Positions 10,055 to 22,002 are shown, counted from the first letter of the stretch. The stretch: 64,000 bases of DNA from Anthopleura xanthogrammica (GCA_964019055.1 OZ025217.1:6810557-6874556), one strand, 5' to 3'. The notes: generated from the letters alone by a model not told the origin. A program made the numbers and translations.

Positions 10055-10841
10055 ATTCCATCATCATACGCAAACCAACATTATCATGATTCAGAACACA
10101 CAATATATAATACAGACTAGAGTCCGGTTGAGACGTCGAACTCCACATGTGCAATGTAATGCAAATGAGCAAAACCTTTTGTTTGAGTTCATTTGCATTA
10201 GATTCGGCACGTGAAATATTGACGTATATTTCTGAACACTATTATAGGTACCAAAACCGACCTCTTTGAAAGGAAATATTTGCTATGCAATTACCCTGCG
10301 TGGCTTAGGTTTTCTTATTTCTCTCCTCTAACGAGAAGGAAAGGAAACCTCTGCTTGGGCTGCCTGTGGCTAAATGGCAAAACAATAAAATCCCTTCCTC
10401 TCGGGAATTGAATGCTTTCTCATGTAAAACAATTGTATTGTTCCTGTCATCCAACATGGCTGCCATCACGTGATGGTGCAAAACCTCTATCAAGGTTAAT
10501 TGACCTCTTGGGCTTCTTATGCAAATTGCCCATTTCAGACCACATGTCATTCCCTTGAGAAATGTTCTTTTATTGAAATATTTACACTCGAAAGAACCAA
10601 CTCCCAAGAGTGGATCACATGGTCTGAAATGGGCACAATAAACAACGAAGCTAAAGAGGTCTATTCATATAAATTCAAACAGTTCAGCGAACATAAGACG
10701 AGAAGGATCCCATTCGAAACCGCATGTATGGTCTGGTAAGCCTAAGAATCCAGTTTTGGTCTAGTAATGCTCTATTTTCTGGACTAAAAATCCTCTAGTT
10801 TCTACCTAGTATGATAATGACAATGTCTTATTTATTACCAA
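10055..10841. other. Non-coding stretch with inverted repeats
   Basis: At 10463-10476 lies CCATCACGTGATGG, a 14-base perfect palindrome in a context shared with 55992-56005 on the other strand. An imperfect hairpin has arms GCCCATTTCAGACCACATG (10527) and CATGGTCTGAAATGGGC (ending 10637). No gene is supported; the open frames here follow the hairpin. Confidence 0.5.
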
Positions 10842-10976
10842 TAGACCCCTTGCACTAATTCCCAGCCTGGGGGTCAAAACAATGAAAAATATTAACATTA
10901 CAAAAGATTTCAATCCTCAAGAGAAGGGAGTTCTTTTGTTTTGACTCCCAGGTTGAGAATTAATGCAAGAGGCCTA
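10842..10976. mobile_element. 135-bp hairpin MITE
   Basis: The left arm beginning TAGACCCCTTGCACTAATTC and the right arm ending GAATTAATGCAAGAGGCCTA are reverse complements over about 40 bases with a few mismatches, including the CAAAACAA inner edge. There is no coding capacity. Confidence 0.75.
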
Positions 10977-12084
10977 TATTTATTATTTACGTAATATACA
11001 AAGAAACGTCCATATCAAAAAATGTGTTAAAAACCAATTAGGCAATGTGCATCAAAGCTCACAAAGCACTCTGGGAAACCGAGCCATGCAAAAATGAAAC
11101 AGGAAAATCAAAGGATATATCAGAAACAAATTACTCTGTTATTTTCGTCTGTTGAAATACTTACATTTCCATAGAAAATGTCGAAGGAAAAATTGTCAGA
11201 TGAATGCTTAGAGAAGCCAAAAATGTGTAAGGACTCGGCTTCCCATCATGCTTTGTACTAGAAATTCGAGCTCGTGCACATTGGCTATTGGTCATAAGTA
11301 GTGTTTACAACATGAGCGGCCGTGTTGTATTGGATATGCAAACGCGAGCCGGAAAAACCACTTATCACATTCACTTTCAATGAAGGTACTGATTTCTGAA
11401 GAACAGATTTCAAAAGCAGTGCAAGTGCATAGGCACTCCCCCCCGAGTTTTCGCTTTTATTACTTAGCACACTTTGTTAGTCTCTAACCCAATAATTTTT
11501 CAATAATTGATAAATTTTCAAGATTTTATTTTCGTCTAGCACTTAGCACTTTTATCCAAATTGGGCTCCAGGTGAACAAGGCAGTACAAGGGCACAGAAA
11601 TGATACTAGAATATAGAGTTACTGTGACAGGCCAACACGGCTTGAGCAGAACAAGCACATGTCCTTAGTTCCAACGTCTTCCAATGGAAACCAGACAGAA
11701 GAAAACTCCATCGCTAATCCTACAGATATTGTCCAAACTGACGGCCAGTCCTGCTCCAGTTCCACTTGACGGGAATGCAATAGGATTTCTTCAGTCCAAT
11801 GGCATAAATCTTGGTGCTGTTAGGAGCAACTTAGGTATTCTCCACTTTCCATACATCGGTTCAGTGGTCAAACAAAAAGCATTCAGTCAAGCTATTTTTT
11901 TCTTGAAAAAAAAAGAAAAAAAAGAGCTCTAGACAGGTTTCGAATTCTTCACCTTCTGGTCGTTGCTACTCTGATCCTTGAACCACTGAGCCACTGAGCC
12001 ACTGAGAATTCATTGTGAAGAACGAGATAATAATGATAATCATCATAATTATCATTACCTTCGAATCATCATCACCATCCTAAG
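10977..12084. other. No supported gene
   Basis: AT-rich sequence with a dispersed-repeat fragment at 11190-11270 and short tandem words near 11980-12004 (CTGAGCCA repeated). A frame at 11614-11767 rich in Ser, Thr and Asn ends in a stop and could be an exon end, but it lacks a clear acceptor and any domain. Confidence 0.4.
11190..11270. repeat. Dispersed repeat, inverted relative to 20745-20835
   Basis: This segment, with CCCATCATGCTTTGTACTAG and AAGCCAAAAATG, is about 80 per cent identical by eye to the reverse complement of 20745-20835. The family is not recognised. Confidence 0.6.
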
Positions 12085-12600
12085 ACTCAGCTCCTGTTTC
12101 ACTTTGAGACTTGAATTTTGCTCTGAGATGTGGACTTTTTTTTGCTGAGAATTGGACCTAGTTTGCTGACAAAGGGACCTTAATTTTTGCTGAGAAGGGG
12201 ATCTTTGATCAGATCATCATCCTTATCATCATCTTCAGCATCATCATCATGATAATACCCTGGATCTGTTTTACCCTGAGACTTGTTTTGTTTTCTGAGA
12301 TCTGGACTTTTTTCGCTGAGAATTGGACCTTAAGTTGTTTTGCTGACAAATAAGGGACGTTTTTACTAAGAATAGGTTATTTATCAGATATCAGGACCAT
12401 TTGTTTTGATACGGGGACCTGAGATTTGGAAGAGATAGGGTTCCTTTTTTGCTGAGAATGGAAGATTTTTCCTGAGACTTGGGCCATTTCCTTAATGATC
12501 GGTACCCTGATATTTCGACCACTAATAATGATGAAGATGATGATAATCATAATAATTATCTTAATAATAATGATAATAATCATCTTCAGTCAGCATCCTT
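12085..12600. repeat. Degenerate repeats of CTGAGA/TGGACC words plus ATC/TAA microsatellites
   Basis: Phrases such as GAGACTTG, CTGAGAATTGGACC and TGCTGACAAA recur between 12102 and 12490, with one imperfect duplication of about 170 bases. ATC- and TAA-type microsatellites lie around 12215-12252 and 12525-12585. Open frames here are repeat artefacts. Confidence 0.6.
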
Positions 12601-12799
12601 ACCATCGTAATACTGTGGACCTTTTTGACACTGATATTAAATTTTTTAATGATAAAAAAAGTCCATATCTCAGGGGAAAAATGCAAATCTCAGTGTAAAT
12701 CAGGTCCAGAGTATTAATTACGATGATCTGAGATGAAAACAAGAGAGATGGTCGTAGATTCAAATTTATGTTAGTCTGCGTAAAATAGTAAATAAAATA

Positions 12800-13318
12800 T
12801 CTAATAATATACATGAAAAAATTACTCGAATTTGATTGGCTTAGAGCAGTGCAGTTCAAGTGTAACACAGTGCAAAAATCTGTAACACAGTGCAAAAAAG
12901 TGTAACACAGTGCAAATTACAATTTCCGAAAACGGTCTTGAAACCAATTTTTTTTTGATTCTGCTCTTGATAACATTATTAAGCATCAAGACTATGCATT
13001 TTCTGATCGCGAAGGAACAAGTTTAAGCGGTGAAAACGGCTAAAAAATTGGTGATTTTGTTTGTTTTTGAATAAATTTTTTGTCGGTTTCAGTTGACGCT
13101 ATCTCACGTCATTGAGCGCGCGCTCAGAGTTTTTCTTGAGATTTTCAATGTCGGACGGTAAAGTTTGTAAGGTTTTTCATGTATATTATTAACAAGTAAT
13201 CATATGGTTTCTCGTTCAATTTGGGATAATTCGCATTCGTGTGTTTTTCAAAAACACACTCGTGCAAATTAATCCCAAATTCCACTCGAAACCATATTAT
13301 TACCTATACTAATTTAAT
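12800..13318. repeat. Composite inverted-repeat element, copy A
   Basis: Bases from about 12800 to 13318 recur in reverse orientation at 54206-54755. The first part (about 390 bases) is bounded by AATAATATACATGAAAAA and its reverse complement and contains three tandem copies of a GTAACACAGTGCAAAAA-like 17-mer. The second part (about 115 bases) is a hairpin whose arms carry TTTGGGATAATTCGCA and CATATGGTTTC. Since both copies have both parts, the composite probably moves as one non-autonomous DNA element; its ends near AATTAGTATAGG and TAATAATATAC are estimates. Confidence 0.8.
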
Positions 13319-14313
13319 TGACGTCACCTATTCAACATTGTGACTAAATCCACTCTATTAGTAGCTAGTTATTTAGTTAAGATGTTTTTACATCAATACT
13401 TTGTCTAAGTTTGTGGCTGAAAGGAAAGTATGAATGTTGTTTTTGTTATTGGATTGGGCCACCTGTCACTTCAGTTCCAAGAATTGTGCTTCCTAATTCT
13501 CGGAACTGTAATAGATACTCTTATAACCTGTTCTTTTAAGAATGACTCTAGCCAGCTAAAGATATTTTATATTAGTATTGTACATGTATAGACAAGTCCT
13601 TTTCTTCTGAAGTTCGTGATTTATAGCTCAAATCAAAATATAAATATTCGTTTCTTTGCTGGGGTTTGGACTACCTGTGGTTTCCATTTTCCGTGGGAGC
13701 ACTGAAGTAGAACCCAATTCTTGGAACTGTATTAGTTGATTCTTGTTTGAATATTGAAGTCCTATACACCAGAAGTCTTAATTTCAAGAATATATTCACT
13801 AAGAGGACCTATTCTTATCAACCTAGATGGATCCGGTATGTGGTTTTTTTAAATCTTAATATATACCATGTTTCATTTAAGCCAAGACGGTGTCCATGTA
13901 GTTTGAAATTAAGGCTGTTGTTTGAAATTACGAATGAAATTTTGACTGTTCTAAAATTTGACCAGCACATACCATTTAAACGGAGCCGTCTCTTTAATTT
14001 ACACAGCTAGGCTTTTGAATACTTGTCCGGATAACACAGTGCCATATAAGCGGAGCAACTAAGCGTTCAACCTTTTAAACTGTTAAAAAGTCCTGCACCG
14101 CGGTTGAGGCCAGCTTAATACAATTTAAACTAGGTAAACGTTTTAGTATTTAATCACTCGAAATTCGCTGAACATAAAAACATTTGACTAAGCTCATAGG
14201 TTAGTAGGGCTTGCAGTAAACGGCCAAACATAAGACGAAACGAAAATAAATACAACTACAATGCCAGGCAGTGGTGCTGCTTTGGTGATCTATATACGAA
14301 TGCCAATGCTTTA
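13319..14313. other. No supported gene
   Basis: Two stretches around 13440-13520 and 13655-13745 share words such as GGAACTGTA and CCTGTGG/CCTGTCAC and may be an old duplication. The open frame 13747-14010 has no recognisable domain. The region ends at the target site of the LINE. Confidence 0.4.
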
Positions 14314-14420
14314 GTAAGGGAGAGTATGAGGCTGAGGCTGAGCACTGAGCCATGGCGAGCGGACGTCTTCTCTAAAGCTCCGCCAAATCCGTTTAAACTT
14401 TACTTGCAATTCTAACTGAG

Positions 14421-15116
14421 GTGAGGATAAATACATCATCCTTATTAGAAGCCAATGCCCAGTTAAGACAAGATTTAGATGAGGTGAAAGCCGGCCTATC
14501 AATGCAGAACACTCTGATAGAAGAGCTCAAAAAAGACAAATCCGTACTTCAAACTAAAGTTAAGAGTTTAGAATCTTCCTGTGCAACTAACAATATACGA
14601 CTTAGAACCTTGGAAAACAGAGTTCAAGAAGCCGAAGATAAAACCGAAGCGTTGGAAATGTACACCAGGAAAAACAGCCTTGAAATTCATGGGGTACCAG
14701 AGAGTAAAGGGGAAGACCTCGACGAAATTGTAATTAAGGTAGCAGATCGTGTGGGAGTTGAAGTTGAAGAAGACGAAATCGAAATTGTCCATCGTCTACC
14801 AGTCAAGTTAAAAGGGGTTCGACCGATTATTGCAAAATTCAAGAGTCACAAGATTAAGTCACAAATCTATTTTTCACGTCGAAAACTGCGCGGCACCGAG
14901 GACGAAGACGAGTTGAATGGAGCCAAAGAGATATACATCAACGAAAACCTGACAGCTTATAGAAGGAAATTATTTGCTGAAGCTAGGAAAAGAACAAAGA
15001 TAAACAAATGGTACAAGACCTGGGCCACAGACGGTAAAATCTTTATTACTAAAGAAAAGGGTGATCGTGCTGTTAAGGTTAATAACTATAGTGAGTTAGA
15101 AAGCATGTACATTTAA
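14421..15116 (+). CDS. LINE ORF1 protein: coiled coil plus RNA-binding (L1 ORF1p-like)
   Basis: The protein has an N-terminal coiled coil (about residues 8-75, heptads of Leu with many Glu and Lys), then an RRM-like domain beginning near YTRKNSLEIHGVPES and including VHRLPVKLKGVRPIIAKF, and a basic C-terminal domain with INENLTAYRRKLFAEARK. This is the architecture of L1-type ORF1p, a nucleic-acid chaperone that coats the LINE RNA. The first codon at 14421 is GTG, not ATG. An ATG in good context (GCCATGG, 14352) is in the same frame but is followed by TAA at 14373 and 14394, so the original N-terminus was probably longer and is now interrupted by two nonsense codons. Confidence 0.85.
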   Translation: MRINTSSLLEANAQLRQDLDEVKAGLSMQNTLIEELKKDKSVLQTKVKSLESSCATNNIRLRTLENRVQEAEDKTEALEMYTRKNSLEIHGVPESKGEDLDEIVIKVADRVGVEVEEDEIEIVHRLPVKLKGVRPIIAKFKSHKIKSQIYFSRRKLRGTEDEDELNGAKEIYINENLTAYRRKLFAEARKRTKINKWYKTWATDGKIFITKEKGDRAVKVNNYSELESMYI

Positions 15117-15530
15117 ATTGACAATAACTATATACACATTCATATATTTTCATATATTTATTCTGAGTATTTCTTTATACAACGTCCTACTCGCAAATTA
15201 GCATATTTTATTATTCTAAACTAAATTGAATTAGTTCCTAATACATAGTTTATTGCGCCTGTGCTGGTACGGCTTTGTCGTTAAATTTATGTTCTATTGA
15301 CTCTGGGGAATACGGATTTGCTCTTCTAACAATTGTTGTTAGTAAACGATGTATTTGGGTTTATACGGCGTTACTATTAATGTTCTAACTTATGTTCGTT
15401 CTATTGTTGTTACGGTTTTATGTTTCACTGTTAAATGTTTTTTTTTTTGTAAGGCATTTTACTACTACTTATGTGTGGAGCAGACGAGTATGGTTTTTTC
15501 CCCCGGTTTATTTATTTTTAAATCTTCTTA

Positions 15531-18500
15531 ATGCAAGAATTGGATTTCGGTCTTTTGTCTCTTAATGTAAGAGGCCTTAGGGATTACAAAAAATGTCGTA
15601 AAATGCTAAGTTGGATTGCCCGACATGGTGGCCACAAAGGAATTACATTCCTACAGGAAACACATTCAACTGAAAGCAACGAATTTCAATGGACTCAACG
15701 ATTTAGAGGCAAAGTATTGTTTTCCCATGGTTCATCAAATAGTAGGGGTGTAGGAATTTTGTTTGGCAAAAACCTAGAGCATAAAATAATATCGGTAGAA
15801 ACAGACACTCAGGGTAGATGCATAATTGCTTAGTGCGAGCTCCAAGGAAGTCCTTTTTTGCTAATTAACATTTACGCACCTAATGATGAAAGTAGTCAAG
15901 TTGATCTCCTAATGCTGATCTATCAAAAAATTACAAACTTAGATCTACCTGAAGATACACGAATTATATGGGGCGGGGATTTTAATTTCATCTTTGACCT
16001 TGACTTGGAAGCTAGTGGTGGTAATCCGGTGCTAAAAATTAGAACAATTGAAACAATACGAGAAATAATGTTAGAGCTAGATTTGTGTGATATTTGGCGT
16101 ATTCGAAACAGTTCACTAAAGCGTTATACCTGGTCAGGAAAAGGACAAGGGAAGCAATCCAAGTCTAATACGGTATTGTATCGTAGATTAGATTATTTTT
16201 TTGTGTCAAATGACTTACAAGCCTTTATTGAAATGACGGATATTCTACCATCTCCTTCAACGGATCACTCTGCTGTAACGTTAAAAATTAAGTCGTTTTG
16301 TGAAGACAGTCCAAGGGGTTCTTCGTTTTGGAAATTTAATAATTCACTTTTAGAAGACTCAATTTATATAGAGCAAATGAAAATCAAAATTCAGGAAGTT
16401 AAAAATGAATTGTCAAATATGAATATATTGTGCCCACGGAGCCGTTGGGAGTTGATTAAATATGAGGTACGGAAATTTACGATGAAGTATGCAAAAGCTA
16501 GAGCTAAGAAACTCCGAAAAAAGTATCAAGATCTCGAAACAAAAATTAAGGACATCGAAAAAGTACCCGATTGGGAAAAGATGCCGAGTTATGTTGCAGA
16601 ACATGACAGTTTGAAAAAAGATCTTGAAGTAATGAATGATTATATTACAGATGGATTGATTCTTAGATCTAAAATTAAGTGGGCAGAGCTAGGAGAAAAA
16701 AGTAATAAATATTTCTTGTCTTTGGAAAGAAGAAACAAAAATAAAACCCACGTTAGGAAACTTCTTATTGATGAAGGAATTGAAATAACAGCAAGTAGAG
16801 AAATCTTAAAGGTTATTGAAAGTTTTTATAAAGATTTGTACGATGTTAAAGGCACGGGGACTGAGGCTGATTGTTGCGATTTTCTAAAGCATATTGATAA
16901 TCCGGCATTGTCACAAGATGAAATGCTATCGTGTGAAGGGTATTTGACAATAGCAGAATGCTTTACTAGTTTGAAACAATTGGGAACTTCTAAAACTCCG
17001 GGAAATGATGGTCTTACTAAAGAGTTTTATATAGCCTTCTGGGATTGTATAAGCAAAGACCTAGTTAGCTGTTTAAACAATAGTTTTGACGAAGGAGAGT
17101 TAACAACTTCACAAAAACAAGCAGTAATAACCCTAATAGAAAAGCCAAATAAGGATAATAGGTCATTAGACTCGTGGCGACCTATTAGCTTGATTAATGT
17201 TGATTCCAAAATATGCAGTAAAGCCTTAAGTAATAGAATGTCTAAATACATGGATAAATTAACTCACCCCGACCAGGCAGCCTTTGTAAAAGATAGGAAT
17301 ATTGAAGAACCAATCCGTCTAATAGAAGATATTATGGATTACTTAGTTCAAGTGAACCAATCGTTGATTTTATTAGCAGTAGATTTCCAGAAGGCCTTTG
17401 ACAGTATAGAAAGAAATTATATTTTTGCTACTTTAAAACATTTTGGATTTGGTCCACAATTTATAAAATGGATTAGAGTGCTTCTGAAGGAGAATATGGC
17501 TTGTGTTTTAAATAACGGAACTGCTACAAATTTCTTTGAGATCAAGAGGGGCACCAGACAGGGAGACCCTATTTCCCCGTACATCTTTATCCTTGTAATT
17601 GAAACGCTTGCCACTCTCATTAGGAAAAACGAAGAGATTCACGGGTTTAGAGCTGATGGTAATCATAAAAAGATAACACTCTTTGCTGATGACACCACTC
17701 TTTTTCTTAAAGATTTAAATTCCTTGGATATGGCTCTCGGGGCATTAAACACCTTTTACCAGCACTCATCACTTAAAGTGAATAATTCAAAATCAGAAGC
17801 CGCATGGCTAGGCAAAGATAATCCAGAGAACCCGAGGACTGATTCGATTAAATGGGTTGACCTTTATCAGCAGAGTGTTAAAATTTTAGGGATTCACTTT
17901 TCTTATAATAGAAATATTAGGGATGCAAATAACTTTGATAAGGTTTTTGAAAATTTTAAAACAGTGTTATCTATATGGAGAATGCGTAGTTTAACACTTT
18001 ATGGCAGAATATTGGTGGTAAAGTCTTTGGCACTATCAAAACTCTATTATATATGCTCAAAAATTGATGTCTCTGATAAATTTATAGCAAGGGTAAAAAA
18101 AGAAATAAGTGATTTTATTTGGCATGGTAGGAAACCAAAAATCAAATACAATACTTTGATTGGTGACTACAAAGAAGGAGGACTAAGACTACCTGATTTC
18201 GAGTCTTACATTAAAACAAATCGCTTAAAGTGGGCTTTTAAACTGTTTAATGGTGAGGAAAGACCCTGGAAAATAATACCTTCTTTATGGTTAAATAGAA
18301 TAGGTGGAGTTAAATCAATTGGGTATAACTTCGATCCAAAAAAAATCCCTACAATAGCTACGATGTTTTATAAAAACTTGCTAACAAACTGGGCAAAAGT
18401 TTTTGATACTAGAGGACGTGTTGATAATTATAAGGATATCTTAGAGCAACCACTATGGAATAATAGGTGTATTACTATTGGAGGAACATCGTGTTATTAC

Positions 18501-19343
18501 CATCAACTAGCTTCTAAGGGGATATGGCACTTGAGTGACCTGTGTGACGATTCTCTCCTTTTTCATTGGCAGACTATGGAGACCAAGGGTGTAGAAGCTG
18601 ACTATTATTTTTATTGGGTGTGTTTAGTTTCGGCAATTCCTCCTCAGTGGAAGGTGATGTTAAAAGATCGCACAGAAAACGGTCAAAAAAGGTCACTAAT
18701 GGAAATACTTGCATCGGCAGCAAAGAAAAAGCAAAATAACCTTATATACAGGGAAATGATTGGGAAAAAATTCCAAAAGCCCACCGCACAAAGCAATATA
18801 GAAAAAAGAATTGGGAATGTTATTACAAACTGGGAAAACATATACTTGCGCATATATAGTTCAGTAATAGACACATACACAAGATGCTTTCAGTTCAAAA
18901 TATTAAATAATTGTTTGTATCTAAACAAAGATTTATTTCGTTTTAAATTAATACCACTGCCAAATTGCTCGTTCTGCTCCACTCATACCGAATCGGTTGA
19001 TCATCTTTTCATAGAGTGCATGGAATCCAAAATTTTTTATTTCCAAATTAAAACTTGGCTTTATCAATTTGATATAATCTTGCCAGAACTAAATATTGCT
19101 AACATTATATTGGGCGTAGAGTCGAAAAAGTGTGAAACTTTGATCAATCAGATACTTATTATATACAAACTACTATTATATAAATATAGATCACAAGGGA
19201 AAATACCAACACTACATCTGTTTCTTAAGCACCTAAGGCTGACACAAACAATAGAATATAAAATTGCTTTGAAGAGGGGAAAACTTGTAAATCACTTAAG
19301 TAAATGGGAAAAACTAATATGCTCTGACACCTGTAAAAACTAG
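15531..19343 (+). pseudogene. LINE ORF2: APE endonuclease, reverse transcriptase, zinc-binding C-terminus; one internal TAG
   Basis: A single frame of 1,271 codons is broken only by TAG at 15831-15833. The endonuclease shows SLNVRGL, FLQETHS with the catalytic glutamate, INIYAPN, WGGDFN and STDHSAV. The reverse transcriptase follows from about residue 480, with WRPISLINVDSKI, AVDFQKAFDSI (motif A aspartate), GTRQGDPISPYIF (motif B) and FADDTTLF (motif C, catalytic Asp pair). Near the C-terminus CSFCSTHTESVDHLFIEC looks like the zinc-binding domain of L1/Tx1 elements. The second part, from 15858, is 1,161 codons without interruption. The TAG separates the first 100 codons of the endonuclease, so the enzyme would be lost unless the stop is read through or is a sequencing error. 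Confidence 0.93.
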
Positions 19344-19652
19344 TAATCTGTTATTAGCCTTGTTAATATTACTTTTTTCTTTTTTGTTATTGAATATTAA
19401 TTGTTGTAAATTTGTATAGTGATTAATTTATTAAAGATTATAAAAAAAAAAATAAATAAATAAAAAAAAAAAAAAAAAAAAAAAGTAAGGGAGAGTATTA
19501 CGTAGCATTGAAACAAAAGTCTTCAAGCCAAATTTTATTGATCATTAAAGGTATTTTATTTGAAGATATTCAAGGTGGTTCACTAGTGCTTGGACCATAT
19601 TCTTATAGACCGGAAACTGAAAACCACAACAAGGAAGTTTCAACTGGGGACC

Positions 19653-19855
19653 CCACAGGTAGCCCGAACGTAGAGTTAGTGGGCTGTTGAGTTTTAACGA
19701 GCGAACGATTAAAGACCACTAAAATTTCATATGGTTTGAAAATATGCTTTAAGGAGGACTTAAATTGCTATTAAGTCTCTACAAATGTTGTTTGTTAGTC
19801 GAAGAAAAATTTTTGGTAACTAATTTTCACTAACTCTACGCTTGGGCTATCTGTG
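19653..19855. mobile_element. 203-bp MITE with about 28-bp inverted ends
   Basis: CACAGGTAGCCCGAACGTAG (19653) and its continuation into AGTTAGTG pair with CACTAACTCTACGCTTGGGC and CTGTG ending at 19855, with about three mismatches. The frame at 19508-19690 runs through the left end and is not a gene. Confidence 0.7.
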
Positions 19856-20159
19856 TGAAGCCCCTTTGAAATGATACCAGCCGGTGACCCGTTACTCTGT
19901 AACGTTTCAATGAGCTTTTAAGTGTGACGTCAATCGTCAGAAAAATTGACTTCCGGGTCCAAAACCAAAAGCAGTTTTATAAAGATGTTTCTCATATTTT
20001 TTCTTCATGACAGGATTTGTTGTCCAAAGTGCTAATTATTTCAGTTGCAGGTTAAATCATTGAAAATATTTTTCGCATTTTTTTAACGGTTTTTGTAATG
20101 ATAATAATAATAGATATTTATTTATATAGCGCCATTTCCATAAATGACCAATAGCGCTT

Positions 20160-20199
<40 letters not shown>

Positions 20200-20836
20200 A
20201 AATTGAAAATAATAATTAGTAATTAATTAATAATACATATAAGATAAGGTATATATTAAAATATCTTAGAAAAACCCTAGAACTAATATGATTATTAGAC
20301 AAAATCCTAAAAATCTTCAAGACTCTAGAGACTGGCCCTGATAAAATTTTTGTGAGAAGTTGGATTCGGAAATACGTCATAACTTAACAGCTCTATTTGC
20401 TTATCATGTGTGTACAAAACTGTGTTTTTCTTCCTTTAACTGCCACTTTAACATTTTGTTTGCTTGGTACCGAACTCTGAAAATTAACTTTGTGATGTAT
20501 GATCTTATCATCCAACCCTTGAAAAAATTAATATAATCGAAGAATTGTTTTTCATGGAGCAAAATGTCCCAGCCATGTTAGATTATACATATTTGTTTCT
20601 CTTCAACTTTTGCTATTCTATACCGAATTTTGGCTAGTTTTTAAAGTAGAAGCTCAAAACTTTCGCGAGTTTGGAAAAATTTCAAGTCAAACTGCAAGAT
20701 TCATGTGATCGCTAGTTGGTTCAAATTCCCTCCGCGCTGGAAAATTCTCTCGAAATTCGAATTTCTAGCACAAAGCATGATGGGAAAGTGAGTCCTTATG
20801 CATTTTTGGCTTCTCAATAAATTCGTCTAACATTTT
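19856..20836. other. No supported gene; (AT)n and a dispersed-repeat fragment
   Basis: A 20164-20196 (AT)n run follows a short phrase with TATAGCGCCATTTCC and AATAGCGCTT, a type of repeat tail I have seen described in marine invertebrates, not assigned here. 20745-20835 is the partner of 11190-11270. No coding sequence is seen. Confidence 0.45.
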
Positions 20837-20925
20837 TTCGTTCGTTCGTTCGTTCGTTCGTTCGTTCGTTCGTTCGTTCGTTCGTTCGTTCGTTCGTTCG
20901 TTCGCTCGTTCGTTCGTTCGTTCGT
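20837..20925. repeat. (TTCG)n tetranucleotide microsatellite
   Basis: About 22 copies of TTCG, with one CTCG variant near 20905. The minus-strand frame of repeated NERT residues is an artefact of this repeat. Confidence 0.98.
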
Positions 20926-20944
20926 TTATTAATCTATTAATTTT

Positions 20945-21212
20945 GTGGGCCACAAGTTTATTAGTTTTTTTAAACTATTTCGTGTAATACCCTCGGTAAA
21001 TAAATATATAAATGTATATGTATGTATACATATGTATATATAATGTATTCTATTAATATATTCTATTAATATATTCTATTAATGTATGTGTGTGTATATA
21101 TGTGCGTATGTGTTTTTGTATATATAGAATATAGAATATTGTATATATATCCCTTTATTTGATATATTTTAGCTTTACCTAGGTTTTTCTATTTACTTCA
21201 CTATATATTCAA
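20945..21212. repeat. AT-rich simple sequence before the large array
   Basis: Runs of TATATG, GTATGT and three tandem ATATTCTATTA words occupy most of this stretch. It leads directly into the first unit of the large array. Confidence 0.7.
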
Positions 21213-21272
21213 TTTATTATTTTCTTAGTATTGAAGATGTAGAGCTTCTCTGTAGATATGCTTCAATAAATC

Positions 21273-21305
<33 letters not shown>

Positions 21306-21750
21306 TTCTTAGTATTGAAGATGTAGAGCTACTCTGTAGATATGCTTCAATAAATCGTTATTATTATTATTATTTATTATTTTCTTAGTATTGAAGATGT
21401 AGAGCTTCTCTGTAGATATGCTTCAATAAATCGTTATTATTATTATTATTATTTATTATTTTCTTAGTATTGAAGATGTAGAGCTTCTCTGTAGATATAC
21501 TTCAATAAATCGTTATTATTATTATTATTATTTATTATTTTCTTAGTATTGAAGATGTAGAGCTACTCTGTAGATATGCTTCAATAAATCGTTATTATTA
21601 TTATTATTATTTATTATTTTCTTAGTATTGAAGATGTAGAGCTACTCTGTAGATATGCTTCAATAAATCGTTATTATTATTATTATTATTATTATTATTT
21701 TCTTAGTATTGAAGATGTAGAGCTTCTCTGTAGATATGCTTCAATAAATC

Positions 21751-21783
<33 letters not shown>

Positions 21784-21834
21784 TTCTTAGTATTGAAGAT
21801 GTAGAGCTTCTCTGTAGATATGCTTCAATAAATC

Positions 21835-21867
<33 letters not shown>

Positions 21868-21918
21868 TTCTTAGTATTGAAGATGTAGAGCTACTCTGTA
21901 GATATACTTCAATAAATC

Positions 21919-21951
<33 letters not shown>

Positions 21952-22002
21952 TTCTTAGTATTGAAGATGTAGAGCTTCTCTGTAGATATGCTTCAATAAA
22001 TC

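Larger units (their letters stand above)
14328..19484 (+). mobile_element. Complete L1/Tx1-type LINE with target-site duplication and poly(A) tail
   Basis: The element lies between two perfect copies of GTAAGGGAGAGTAT (14314-14327 and 19485-19498), the 14-base target-site duplication left by target-primed reverse transcription. It has a short 5' leader, ORF1, a spacer of about 410 bases, ORF2 and a tail of A and TAAA words ending in a pure A run. The exact duplication argues for a fairly recent insertion, yet two TAA codons near the ORF1 start and one TAG in ORF2 make it unlikely to be active. No frameshifts were found. Assignment to the L1 superfamily rests on the APE-type endonuclease, the RNA-binding ORF1 and the domain order. 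Confidence 0.95.

Noticed and set aside
11614..11767. Ser/Thr/Asn-rich open stretch ending in TGA, a possible C-terminal exon
   Set aside because: There is no convincing splice acceptor, homologue or neighbouring exon, so it could be chance.
20765..20953. Minus-strand frame with repeated NERT residues
   Set aside because: It comes from the (TTCG)n microsatellite.
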